64,000 nucleotides of DNA. Source: Ramlibacter tataouinensis. Lineage in GTDB: Bacteria > Pseudomonadota > Gammaproteobacteria > Burkholderiales > Burkholderiaceae_C. This document shows, in pieces, positions 1-8,032 of the stretch. The translations under genes and the position numbers were made by a program. The DNA is taken from positions 1,116,001 through 1,180,000 of the forward strand of contig NZ_CP010951.1 in assembly GCF_001580455.1 (NCBI RefSeq), in the 5' to 3' direction. Numbering within the stretch: the stretch's first letter is position 1; each line of letters starts with the position of its first letter. The notes beneath the pieces are model-generated. The model was not told the DNA's origin, did no database searches, and saw nothing but the letters and a program-made list of their open reading frames with translations.

Positions 1-1
1 G

Positions 2-835
2 GTGTCGACGCCCAACCCGGCCTGGCTCGGCTTCGTGCGCACCGGCCGCGCCCGCTCCAAGATCCGGCACCACCTCAAGTCGCTGGCCCAGGCGGAGTCG
101 CAGGAGCTCGGCGAGAAGCTGCTGACACAGGCGCTGCGTTCCGAGGGCATGGAGCACCTGCCTGCCGACGACGAAAGCAACCACGGCATCTGGGAAAAGC
201 TGCTGCGCTTCACGGGCAACCGCACGCGCGAGGAACTGCTCACCGACATCGGCCTGGGCAAGCGCATCGCCACCATTGTGGCCAAGCGCCTGGTGACCAT
301 GCTGGCCGAAAAGGGCGTCAAGCCCGACGCCCTGCTGATCACCCGCGAGCGCTACACCGCCCACGAGAACGTGTCGCAGGGCGAGGTGACGCTGGACGGC
401 AGCGAGAACGCCTCGGTGCAGTTCGCCAGCTGCTGCCGCCCGGTGCCCGGCGATCCGATCGTCGGCTACCTGGGGCGGGGCGAGGGCCTGGTGGTCCACT
501 GCGAGGACTGCGCCGTGGCCAAGCGCCTGCGGCACAAGGACAGCGAGCGCTTCATCAGCGTCGAGTGGGCCGACGAACCGGTGCGGCCCTTCGAAACCAG
601 CCTGCTGGTCACCGTGGCCAACGGCAAGGGCGTACTGGCCCGGATCGCCGCGGCGCTCGCCAGCGCCGAAGCCGACATCACCCACGTGAACATGGGCGAA
701 GAAAAGGCGCAGGATGCGACCGACCTGCGCTTCCTGGTGGCCGTGCGCGACAAGGCGCACCTCGATGCGGCCATCCGCATGCTCAAGCGCACGCCTTCGG
801 TGATGCGCGTGCAGCGGGTGAAGCCGAGCCGCTAG
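2..835 (+). CDS. spoT: Bifunctional (p)ppGpp synthetase/hydrolase, C-terminal part (SpoT/RelA family), 5' truncated
   Basis: This is the last 277 codons of a RelA/SpoT stringent-response enzyme; the HD hydrolase, synthetase and TGS domains lie before the window. The visible part has the helical linker after TGS (TGRARSKIRHHLK near the start), a Cys-containing segment (FASCCRPVPGDPIVGY, about residue 140) and a C-terminal ACT domain (about 198-275, TSLLVTVANGKGVLARIAAA). The CC motif belongs to the conserved zinc-finger/RIS region of long RSH proteins. The GTG at base 2 is simply an in-frame codon of a longer gene, not the real start. The gene ends with TAG at 833-835 and is convergent with greB 16 bases downstream. 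SpoT is preferred to RelA by general resemblance only; the catalytic domains that would decide it are not in view. Confidence 0.93.
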   Translation: MSTPNPAWLGFVRTGRARSKIRHHLKSLAQAESQELGEKLLTQALRSEGMEHLPADDESNHGIWEKLLRFTGNRTREELLTDIGLGKRIATIVAKRLVTMLAEKGVKPDALLITRERYTAHENVSQGEVTLDGSENASVQFASCCRPVPGDPIVGYLGRGEGLVVHCEDCAVAKRLRHKDSERFISVEWADEPVRPFETSLLVTVANGKGVLARIAAALASAEADITHVNMGEEKAQDATDLRFLVAVRDKAHLDAAIRMLKRTPSVMRVQRVKPSR

Positions 836-851
836 TGCACTGCCCCGGCCT

Positions 852-1406
852 TCAGGCCGGCGCCGGGTACTCCACCCGCAGCACCTCGATCTCGTGCGGC
901 CCGGCCGGCGTCACCAGTTTGACCACGTCGCCCGTGCGCGCCTTCAGCAGCGCCCGCGCAATCGGCGAGATCCAGCTCACCTGTTCCCTGGCGTGGTCGG
1001 CTTCGTCGATGCCCATGATGGTAATGGTGCGCTCCTCGCCGGCCTCGTCGACGTAGGTCACCGTGGCGCCGAAGAAGACCTGGTCGCTGCCGTGGTGCGC
1101 CGCCGGGTCGGCCACCTGCGCGATCTCCAGCCGCTTGGTCAGGAAACGGATGCGGCGGTCGATCTCGCGCAGCCGCTTCTTGCCATAGAGGTAGTCGCCG
1201 TTTTCCGAGCGGTCGCCGTTGCTGGCGGCCCAGTGCACCACCTCGACCACCTTGGGCCGCTCCTCGTCGATCAGTTGCAGCAGTTCCGTGCGCAGCTGCG
1301 CGTAGCCGTGGGGGGTGATGTAGTTTTTTGTGCCCGCGGGTATCTCCGGCAGCGACGCTTCATCGTCGTCGTCGCCGTCGGTCTCCTTGGTGAAGGCCTT
1401 GTTCAT
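852..1406 (-). CDS. greB: Transcription elongation factor GreB
   Basis: GreB rescues backtracked RNA polymerase by stimulating cleavage of the nascent RNA 3' end. The 184-residue product has an acidic N-terminal extension (DGDDDDEA) and then the Gre N-terminal coiled coil, including TPHGYAQLRTELLQL and the tip-proximal SENGDYLYGKKRLREID. The C-terminal FKBP-like domain (about 105-180) contains SWISPIARALLKARTGDVV. The DRSENGDY tip carries the acidic residues that coordinate the catalytic Mg2+ in this family. GreB rather than GreA is favoured by the YGKKRLREIDRRIRFLTKRLE segment. The gene is convergent with the spoT-like gene and divergent from the gene at 1538. Confidence 0.93.
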   Translation of the reverse strand: MNKAFTKETDGDDDDEASLPEIPAGTKNYITPHGYAQLRTELLQLIDEERPKVVEVVHWAASNGDRSENGDYLYGKKRLREIDRRIRFLTKRLEIAQVADPAAHHGSDQVFFGATVTYVDEAGEERTITIMGIDEADHAREQVSWISPIARALLKARTGDVVKLVTPAGPHEIEVLRVEYPAPA

Positions 1407-1537
1407 GTCCGCGAGGATAGCCCCTGCCTGTAGCCTTCCTGGCGAGGTGTTTTCCTACAGACGCATGCGCCTCGTCCTACGGCAGCCCTTGCGTGCATCA
1501 GGCACGATGTCCTGCTCACCTAGGTATACCGAGTGTC

Positions 1538-2284
1538 ATGGCAATAGCGGCTTCCAGTCCGGGGCCGGGATCGCGCGGCAGCGACGTGGCCGCCGCAGTC
1601 TCGGCCAAGCGATCGCGCGCCAGTGCCGAGGCTGCCCGCTATGGCGTGCTGCGGCGCCTGGGGCCCGCGCTCAAGCACGACATGGTCGTGAACCTGCAGG
1701 CCATCGCGATGATGGCTGAGGTGATGAATGCGCGGCTCGATCGCGGCTCACCCGAGCCGGCCGAGTTCCACGACAACATTGCCAAGCTCAACCGTCTGGC
1801 GCGCGACGCGGTCGCGAACTGCCTGAAGGTGGCCGAGTGGCTGGAGCCCGGCGAGGACCAAGGCGTTCGCCTGGCCGAGGGCGTCGAGGAGTGCCTCAAG
1901 CTGGTGTCCAGCAACTTCAACTTCCGCGGCTTCGTGATTTCACGCGAGCTGGCCGACACGCCGTTCGAGGTGTCCCGGGTCGCGCTGCGTCACCTGCTGG
2001 TCGCGTCGCTGATCGCCGTCACGGACGGTGCCGGCGGCCCCTGCGAGGTGAAGGTGAAGGCCGGCGTGAAGGCCGGCATGGCCGAGATCGCCGTCGGCAT
2101 CGCGCCGCGCCAGGATGAGTTCGACGCGCTGCCCTATGAGTCCGGCTACCGCCAGCTCGACTGGGCGGATGTGCAGGCCCTGGCGCAGGCGGAAGGCGTG
2201 GAACTGGTGCGCGGGGGCGACGACATCGTCCTGCGCATGCCGCGCGCCGTGGCGACCGCGCCGCTCGGGATCGCGCCGCACTAA
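1538..2284 (+). CDS. Histidine-phosphotransfer/kinase-like protein with degenerate ATPase domain
   Basis: No named family is certain. The 248-residue product opens with a low-complexity Ala/Ser/Arg segment. A helical hairpin follows with a His in LKHDMVVNLQAIAMM (about residue 50) and a second long helix (AEFHDNIAKLNRLARDAVANCL), which looks like the dimerisation/phosphoacceptor domain of histidine kinases or ChpT-type phosphotransferases. The C-terminal half has alternating strand and helix pattern (VSRVALRHLLVASLIAV, LAQAEGVELVRGGDDIVLRMP) like a GHKL fold, but no N-box or G-box is recognisable. An upstream in-frame GTG at 1493 is possible; ATG 1538 was preferred because the intervening residues look random. 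The neighbour at 2312 (c-di-GMP enzyme) is convergent, so any functional link is speculative. Confidence 0.6.
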   Translation: MAIAASSPGPGSRGSDVAAAVSAKRSRASAEAARYGVLRRLGPALKHDMVVNLQAIAMMAEVMNARLDRGSPEPAEFHDNIAKLNRLARDAVANCLKVAEWLEPGEDQGVRLAEGVEECLKLVSSNFNFRGFVISRELADTPFEVSRVALRHLLVASLIAVTDGAGGPCEVKVKAGVKAGMAEIAVGIAPRQDEFDALPYESGYRQLDWADVQALAQAEGVELVRGGDDIVLRMPRAVATAPLGIAPH

Positions 2285-2311
2285 CCCGCTCCGCGCTGGC
2301 CGCGCGGCCAC

Positions 2312-4762
2312 TCAGGGCTCCATGCTGTCCATGAACTCCTCGAGTTCACCGATCGGAAGCGGCTTGCAGAACAGGAAGCCCTGGTACTCGTAGCAGCCTT
2401 GCTTGGCCAGGAAGGCGCGCTGCTCCTGCGTCTCCACGCCTTCGGCCACCACGCCCAGCCCCAGGCTTTGCGCCAGGCCAATGATGGTGCGGGCGATGGC
2501 CGCGTCGTTTGCGTCGGTCAGGATGTCCTTGACGAACTCGCGGTCGATCTTGAGTTGGTCCAGCGGCAGGCGCTTCAGGTAGGACAGCGATGAATAGCCC
2601 ATGCCGAAGTCGTCCAGCGACAGGTACACGCCCATGTCCTTGAGGGCTGCCATCTTGGCCACGGTGGCTTCCATTTCCTCGGCCAGCAGGCTTTCTGTCA
2701 GCTCCAGCTTCAGCTTTTGCGGCGAAATGCCGGAGTCGCGGATCGCCGTCATCACCTCGTCGACGAAATCGGGATCTCGGAACTGGCGCACGCTGACGTT
2801 CACGGCGATCGTCAGGTGCGCGCGCGCCGGGTTCTTCGCCCACTGCGCCAGCTGCGCGCAGGCCTGCTCCAGCACCCAGCGGCCGATGGGGACGATGAGC
2901 GAAGTCTCCTCGGCGATGGAGATGAAGTGCGCAGGCGGCACCCGGTCGCGCTGCGGATGCTGCCAGCGCACCAGTGCCTCCACGCCGGTCATGCGGCCGT
3001 CGGCGCCGACCTGCGGCTGGTAGTCGACCAGGAACTGGCCCTCGCGCCAGCCCTGGCGCAGGTCGGTGGCCAGCGCCGCGCTGGCCGTGACCGTCGCCTG
3101 CATCTCGGGATCGAAGAAGCGCACGGCGTTGCGGCCCGCGCTCTTGGCCTGGTACATCGCCATGTCGGCCTGCTTGAGCAGCTCGCTCACCGACCAGGGA
3201 GCGCGGCCGAACAGGGTCACGCCGATGCTGCAGGTCGAGTGATGCTGGTAGCCCGACAGCTGGTAGGGCTCGCCCAGCCGGTGCAGCACGCGCTCGGCCA
3301 CCGTGCGGGCGCCGGCGGCCGGCTCCATCGGCTTCTGGCCGCTGTTTTCCAGCAGGATCACGAACTCGTCCCCGCCCAGGCGCGCGACGGTATCGCCACG
3401 GGCAACGCAGGAGCGAAGCCGCTCGGCCACCTGCTGCAGCAGCTGGTCGCCCTTCTGGTGGCCCAGCGTGTCGTTGAGCACCTTGAAGTTGTCCAAGTCG
3501 ATGAACATCAGGGCGCCTTCATGCGGCCGGTCGGTGTCCGACAGCGCCTCGTGCAGCCGGTCGAGCAGGAGCTGGCGATTGGGCAGGCGCGTGAGCGGAT
3601 CGTAGAAGGCCAGGTACTGGATCTTCTCTTCGGCCGTCTTGCGCTCGGTGATGTCGCGGCCGACCGCGACCCAGTGGGTCAGCTTGCGCGCCTCGTCCCA
3701 CACCGGCGAGACCTCCAGGTCGACCCAGAAAGGCTCGCCGCTCTTCTTGTAATTGATGAGGTCCACGCGCACCGGCCGCCACTGCTCCATCGCGGCGCGG
3801 ATCTTGTTGAGCTCGGCGCGCTGGGTATCCGGGCCCTGGAGCAGGCGCGGCGTGCGGCCCATCACCTCCTCGGGCGAGTAGCCGGTGCGCCGCTCGAAGG
3901 CCTCGTTCACGAAAACGATACGCGGACCAGGCTCGCTGAAAGGACCGGCTTCGGTGATGACCACGATGTCGTCCAGCCGGGCGATGCTGCTTTCGAGCAG
4001 CCGGAGCAGTTCCTGCGACCGGTGGCGTGCCGTGACATCGCGCAAGTGCACCGCCAGGCCGCCGCCGAAGGGAAAGCCTTGCAGCTCGATGCGGCTGGAA
4101 AGCTGCGCGTCCAGCACTTCGGCCTCGACCTTCTGCGAGCTCGCCAGGCCCTGGCGGATTTGTTCCTCCAGGCGCAGGCGCACCGTCTTCTGGAAGTAGT
4201 TCCACAGCGGCCGCCCGAGAAGTTCCGTGCTGGAGCGCCCGAGCAGGCGCTCGGCCTGCTCGTTGGCATAGGTCAGGCGCCCCTGCCGGTCGATGGTGAC
4301 GAAGGCCTCGCCGGTGCCCATGGCGCCGCCGGCCATGCCCATGGCATGGCGCATCAGCGTGCCGGGCTTGTGTCCTTGCGGCGCGATCTCCTGCAGCGCG
4401 CCTTCGACGCGAACGATGTCGCCCGATTCGTCGAGGACGGCCTGCGCGAGCGTTCGCACCCACACGCGCCGGCCCTTGAGGGTGACGATCTGCATCTCCT
4501 CGTCGAAGGGCGCGCCGTTGGTCGCGCAGTGGTCCACCAGGGCGACGATGGTGTCGCGCCATTCCGGCGCATACAGGCCGAATGCCTCGCCCGGCTTCGG
4601 GGTGAAGCCCGGCGCCGCCTCATGGATCGCGGCGAGCTGGTCCGACCAGCGCACGGTGCCATCGCCCAGGTCCAGCGTCCATGTCCCGGCAAACGCCGCC
4701 TGCTCGATGAGCCGCAGCAGGCCTTCGGCCTGCTTGAGCTTGTCCGTATCAGCAATCCGCAT
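2312..4762 (-). CDS. Multi-PAS diguanylate cyclase/phosphodiesterase (PAS-PAS-PAS-GGDEF-EAL)
   Basis: This is an 816-residue cytosolic c-di-GMP turnover protein with no membrane segment. Three PAS-type sensor domains occupy about 1-135, 145-260 and 262-380. The third has GRTPRLLQGPDT, the position of the LOV motif (NCRFLQ), but the flavin-binding Cys is absent. A GGDEF domain (about 385-550) has an intact ARLGGDEFVILLE signature. The EAL domain (about 565-805) has VEALVRWQHP and the DDFGMGYSSLSYLKRLPLD loop with LKIDREFV. Both catalytic centres therefore look usable. It is divergently arranged with the lone receiver protein that starts at 4902, 139 bases away, suggesting a shared regulatory region and perhaps a signalling pair. 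Confidence 0.9.
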   Translation of the reverse strand: MRIADTDKLKQAEGLLRLIEQAAFAGTWTLDLGDGTVRWSDQLAAIHEAAPGFTPKPGEAFGLYAPEWRDTIVALVDHCATNGAPFDEEMQIVTLKGRRVWVRTLAQAVLDESGDIVRVEGALQEIAPQGHKPGTLMRHAMGMAGGAMGTGEAFVTIDRQGRLTYANEQAERLLGRSSTELLGRPLWNYFQKTVRLRLEEQIRQGLASSQKVEAEVLDAQLSSRIELQGFPFGGGLAVHLRDVTARHRSQELLRLLESSIARLDDIVVITEAGPFSEPGPRIVFVNEAFERRTGYSPEEVMGRTPRLLQGPDTQRAELNKIRAAMEQWRPVRVDLINYKKSGEPFWVDLEVSPVWDEARKLTHWVAVGRDITERKTAEEKIQYLAFYDPLTRLPNRQLLLDRLHEALSDTDRPHEGALMFIDLDNFKVLNDTLGHQKGDQLLQQVAERLRSCVARGDTVARLGGDEFVILLENSGQKPMEPAAGARTVAERVLHRLGEPYQLSGYQHHSTCSIGVTLFGRAPWSVSELLKQADMAMYQAKSAGRNAVRFFDPEMQATVTASAALATDLRQGWREGQFLVDYQPQVGADGRMTGVEALVRWQHPQRDRVPPAHFISIAEETSLIVPIGRWVLEQACAQLAQWAKNPARAHLTIAVNVSVRQFRDPDFVDEVMTAIRDSGISPQKLKLELTESLLAEEMEATVAKMAALKDMGVYLSLDDFGMGYSSLSYLKRLPLDQLKIDREFVKDILTDANDAAIARTIIGLAQSLGLGVVAEGVETQEQRAFLAKQGCYEYQGFLFCKPLPIGELEEFMDSMEP

Positions 4763-4901
4763 TGTCGAGTTGGTCCTAGTTCATTTCTGGGGGCTGTCGG
4801 TAGGCATGGTCCTACTCCATGTCGCGTGCTCGTCCGGGGCTGGCGGCAGAGCCACACCGCGATGATGGCGCCGAAACGCGCCCACTCTGCCCGAAATCCC
4901 T

Positions 4902-5300
4902 GTGCATCTGCAAGCCTTTGTCATCGAAGACAACGCAACCATTCGAGAAAACCTGATCGGCACTCTCGAAGAGCTGACTTGCCTCCGGGTGGCGGGGACC
5001 AGCGCGACCGAGGTCGAGGCGCTGGCCTGGCTGCAGAAGAACCCGGACCACTGGGACCTGGTGATCGTCGACCTGTTCCTGAAGCAAGGCAGCGGAATTC
5101 ACCTGGCCCAGCACATCCAGCGCGCGCGTCCGGGGCAAAAGATCGTGGTGTTCTCCAACTACGTCAACGCCAGCGTGCGCAAGCGCTGTGCGCAATTGGG
5201 GGTGGATGCGGTGTTCGACAAGTCCACCGAAATCGACGCGCTGGTGGACTACTGCTCGCACCAGTGCTTCCTGCTGGTCTCGCAGGCGCAGGTGGCGTAG
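4902..5300 (+). CDS. Stand-alone response-regulator receiver protein
   Basis: The 132-residue protein is a single REC domain with no output domain. The acidic pocket is Glu9-Asp10 (VIEDN), the phosphoacceptor is Asp57 (LVIVDLF), and the conserved Lys lies in DAVFDKSTEID. Start is GTG at 4902. The C-terminus keeps only a short tail (CFLLVSQAQVA). CheY-like proteins of this kind act through protein contacts. The divergent neighbour is a PAS-GGDEF-EAL enzyme, so a role in c-di-GMP control is plausible but not shown. No histidine kinase is adjacent; the nearest candidate phosphodonor is the His-containing protein at 1538-2284. Confidence 0.85.
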   Translation: MHLQAFVIEDNATIRENLIGTLEELTCLRVAGTSATEVEALAWLQKNPDHWDLVIVDLFLKQGSGIHLAQHIQRARPGQKIVVFSNYVNASVRKRCAQLGVDAVFDKSTEIDALVDYCSHQCFLLVSQAQVA

Positions 5301-5506
5301 CGTCCTGCCCGGGACGCGGGCAACTCTTGCGCGCCGGGCGGCCGGGAACTCCTTGTCAGTGTCATGCATGAGCTGCGTGTGCCGCTGAGGTACGCGCAGC
5401 TTGACCGGTCAAGCTGAGCTTGTGTGTGTCATTGCGCGAATGCCAACAAGACTTGTAACGCCGCCGGCAACCATGGCCAGGGGCGCCGTCCGCTTCAACT
5501 CAACCG

Positions 5507-5743
5507 CTACTGCATCGACAGGCACTTCCTGCAGCCATCGACCCCGAGTTGCCTCGCGCACTCTTCCTGGAGGTTGGGCGTGATGCCACGGTCCCTGGCG
5601 TAGCTGCGGAAGACCTGGCACATCCCGTCGTCGCTGGGACCGGACGAGGGCGATGCGCCCATCGAAGTCGAAGACGTCGAGCAGCCTGCGGTCAGGATGG
5701 CCGTAGCCGCGGCGGCGATAGCCGCAAGCATGTGGCGGTTCAT
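5507..5743 (-). CDS. Small Cys-containing lipoprotein, copy 1 of a tandem pair
   Basis: The 78-residue protein starts MNRHMLAAIAAAATAILTAGC, a signal peptide ending in a lipobox with acylated Cys21. A Ser/Gly/Pro linker follows, then a compact C-terminal module with four cysteines: C-x5-Y, RDRGITPNLQEEC and GCRKC near the end. The next upstream gene (5871-6122) encodes a paralogue with the same lipobox and the same four Cys spacing. The ribosome-binding site AAGGGAAG lies just before the ATG. I do not recognise the family; the cysteines could form two disulfides in the periplasm or bind metal. Confidence 0.75.
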   Translation of the reverse strand: MNRHMLAAIAAAATAILTAGCSTSSTSMGASPSSGPSDDGMCQVFRSYARDRGITPNLQEECARQLGVDGCRKCLSMQ

Positions 5744-5870
5744 GGAACTTCCCTTCGGCAGTCAGGCGCTGAAATGGCCCCCGGCCCCAATCAACGCCGC
5801 CCTGCCGTCGGAGTGGCTGGCCAGCCACCCGCTTGCCCGCGGGCGGCCAGCCCGGACCTCGATCTGCCGA

Positions 5871-6122
5871 TCAAGGTGCCGACAGGCACTTCCTGCAGTT
5901 TTCCTGGCCCAATTGCCGGACGCATTGTTCCTGCAGTTCCGGCGTGAGGCCGCGATCCCGGTAGCTACGGAGACTGCGGCACAAGCCGTCGTTTTCAGCG
6001 GAGCCCATGGACGGCACCGATGACGACGTTCCCGACGCTCCCATGGAGGTCATGGAAGAGCAGCCCGCGGTGAGGATGACCGTGGCTGCGGTGACGATGG
6101 CCGCGACGATATGGCGGTTCAT
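5871..6122 (-). CDS. Small Cys-containing lipoprotein, copy 2 of a tandem pair
   Basis: The 83-residue paralogue of the 5507-5743 product has signal peptide MNRHIVAAIVTAATVILTAGC with lipidation Cys21, a Ser/Met/Gly-rich linker, then the Cys module LCRSLRSYRDRGLTPELQEQC and ENCRKCLSAP. Shared pattern: C-R-S-Y-RDRG-(I/L)-TP-LQE-C-RQLG-C-R-K-C-L-S. GAAAGGAAG precedes the ATG as a ribosome-binding site. The 127-base gap to copy 1 leaves room for its own promoter, so the pair may or may not be one transcript. Function unknown; outer-membrane or periplasmic location is inferred from the lipobox. Confidence 0.75.
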   Translation of the reverse strand: MNRHIVAAIVTAATVILTAGCSSMTSMGASGTSSSVPSMGSAENDGLCRSLRSYRDRGLTPELQEQCVRQLGQENCRKCLSAP

Positions 6123-6311
6123 GGCGCTTCCTTTCAGTGATCAAGGTTGACTACTCAAAGCAGACGTCGCCTGCTGCCTTTTAAAACGTCTTGCCTGATC
6201 ATCTTGGACCGTCTGACTGAAAGTCGGCCATTGGACCAAGGTCCAATCCCAGCCAATGCATCGCGCGGCGTTGTCTGACAGAACAGCGCCGAAACCCGCC
6301 TTCCAAGCGCC

Positions 6312-6764
6312 TCAGAACCTGCCGGTGATCTGCGCCCTGGCCAGCACCTGGCCGCCGTAGCGAGCTTCGAAGTCGCCGATGGTCCAGGGGACTTGGGTGT
6401 CGACCCCGAGCTTCTCGCGCGAGGCGAACACGGCGAAGCGGTAGGTGTGCACGCCGTCCGGCGGGCACATGCCTTCGTAGCCGCGTCCGCCGCCCGTGGT
6501 CTTGCCCACGTCGCCGGCCAGCGCCTGGCCTGCGGCAACGGCGAGTTCGCCCTGTGCCGGCACATCGAACACGTTCCAGTGCACCCAGACCCGGCCCGCG
6601 GGCTTCATCGCATCCGGATCGTCACTGACGATCGAGATGAACTTCGCCTCGGGCGGCAGGCCGCGGACGGTGAGCTGCGGCGCCTGGTCGCTGCCGCCTT
6701 TGCCGCGGCAGGCGTGCGGCTTCTGGATCTGGCCATTGACGATGCTGGAAGAAGTCAGTTCCAT
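6312..6764 (-). CDS. YbhB/YbcL-type PEBP (Raf-kinase-inhibitor-like) protein
   Basis: The 150-residue protein belongs to the bacterial phosphatidylethanolamine-binding-protein family. It has the family signatures SDDPDAMKPAGRVWVHW (the DPDAP-like anion-site motif followed by the VHW strand) and the glycine-rich GKTTGGGRGYEGMCPPDG loop (family GxxGYxGPCPPxG), then HTYRFAVFA. There is no signal peptide, so it should be cytosolic. The biochemical role of bacterial members is poorly defined. It is divergent from the cysteine synthase at 6935, with 170 bases between. Confidence 0.9.
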   Translation of the reverse strand: MELTSSSIVNGQIQKPHACRGKGGSDQAPQLTVRGLPPEAKFISIVSDDPDAMKPAGRVWVHWNVFDVPAQGELAVAAGQALAGDVGKTTGGGRGYEGMCPPDGVHTYRFAVFASREKLGVDTQVPWTIGDFEARYGGQVLARAQITGRF

Positions 6765-6934
6765 GCGTGTCTCCCTGTGGCAAACCCCAATCTACGCCGC
6801 TGCACACGGCCGCGCAGAAGGCAAGGCAGCGCGGTGCCGGCGCCGTGCTGGACATTGGCGAATGGCGCACACAAAAACTCACTGCCAGTAGTTTCTTGCC
6901 GCCGCGCCCATGGGCGCTGGTTTATGGTGAAGCC

Positions 6935-7939
6935 ATGGATGTGCGCGATGGCTTTACCGAGGCGGTGGGCAACACGCCGCTGATCCGGCTGCGCCGGGCT
7001 TCCGAAGCCACGCGTTGCACCATCCTGGGCAAGGCCGAGTTCATGAATCCCGGCGGCTCGGTCAAGGACCGCGCGGCGCTGTACATCGTGCTCGATGCGG
7101 AAACGCGCGGGCAATTGCGGCCTGGCGGCGTGATCGTCGAGGGCACGGCCGGCAACACCGGCATCGGCCTGGCGCTCGTGGGCAATGCGCGCGGCTACCG
7201 CACCGTGGTCGTGATCCCGGAGACACAAAGCCAGGAAAAGAAGGACGCGCTGCGCCTGTTCGGCGCCGAGCTGCGCGAAGTGCCCGCCGTTCCCTACAGC
7301 GACCCGAACAACTATGTGCACGTCGCCGAGCGCCTGGCGGCCGAACTGGCAGCGCGCGAACCCAACGGCGTGCTGTACGCGAACCAGTGGGACAACCTGT
7401 CCAACCGCGAAGGGCACATCCGCTCGACCGGCCCGGAAATCTGGCGCCAGACCGCGGGACGCATCGACGGCTTCACCTGTTCGATCGGCACCGGCGGCAC
7501 GCTCGCCGGCGTCGGCCTGTACCTGAAACAGCAGAAGCCCGACGTGGTGATCGCCGCCGCCGACCCCATGGGCGCCGCGATGTACGAGTACATCAAGCAC
7601 GGCGAGTTGCGCAGCGAAGGCAGCTCGATCACCGAGGGCATCGGCCAGAGCCGCATCACCCGCAACCTCGAAGGCGTCGCGTTCGACAACGCCTACCGCA
7701 TCGCCGACGAGGAGGCGCTGCCGGTGCTGTTCGATCTGCTGCGGCACGAGGGCCTGTGCCTGGGCGGCTCCAGCGGCATCAACGTGGCGGCCGCGATCCG
7801 GCTGGCGGGCGAGCTCGGGCCGGGCCACACCATCGTCACCATCCTGGCCGACGGCGGCGCGCGCTACCAGTCCAAGCTGTACAACCCTGCGTTCCTGCGT
7901 TCGAAGAACCTGCCGGTGCCGGATTGGCTGGCCCGCTGA
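6935..7939 (+). CDS. Cysteine synthase family PLP enzyme (CysK-like)
   Basis: The 334-residue fold-type II PLP enzyme is related to O-acetylserine sulfhydrylase. It has TPLIRL at the N-terminus, the PLP lysine in NPGGSVKDRAA (Lys44), the phosphate-cradle GTAGNTGIGLA, and the GTGGTLAGVG and GGSSGIN loops. It makes L-cysteine from O-acetylserine and sulfide in the canonical case. ATG 6935 was chosen because the open frame extends back to 6767 but the upstream residues are not family-like. A second, clearly different cysteine synthase is encoded at 54251-55231. The two differ in the asparagine loop (GTAGNTG versus PTSGNTG), so substrate preference may differ. Confidence 0.85.
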   Translation: MDVRDGFTEAVGNTPLIRLRRASEATRCTILGKAEFMNPGGSVKDRAALYIVLDAETRGQLRPGGVIVEGTAGNTGIGLALVGNARGYRTVVVIPETQSQEKKDALRLFGAELREVPAVPYSDPNNYVHVAERLAAELAAREPNGVLYANQWDNLSNREGHIRSTGPEIWRQTAGRIDGFTCSIGTGGTLAGVGLYLKQQKPDVVIAAADPMGAAMYEYIKHGELRSEGSSITEGIGQSRITRNLEGVAFDNAYRIADEEALPVLFDLLRHEGLCLGGSSGINVAAAIRLAGELGPGHTIVTILADGGARYQSKLYNPAFLRSKNLPVPDWLAR

Positions 7940-8032
7940 TCGCGGCGTCCTGTACGGCTCGAGTTCGTTGTCGTTGCCACTCGGCCATACGGCTATTCGC
8001 CGCCCGTCTGCTCTACCGCATAGCATTCCCGC

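Noticed and set aside
845..860. CCGGCC-TTCA-GGCCGG hairpin as a terminator between spoT and greB
   Set aside because: No T-run follows on either strand and most of it lies inside the greB coding end.
2717..5371. 884-codon open frame on the plus strand
   Set aside because: It is antisense to the PAS-GGDEF-EAL gene, whose domains are unmistakable. In this GC-rich DNA stop codons are rare, and the translation is low-complexity with no motif.
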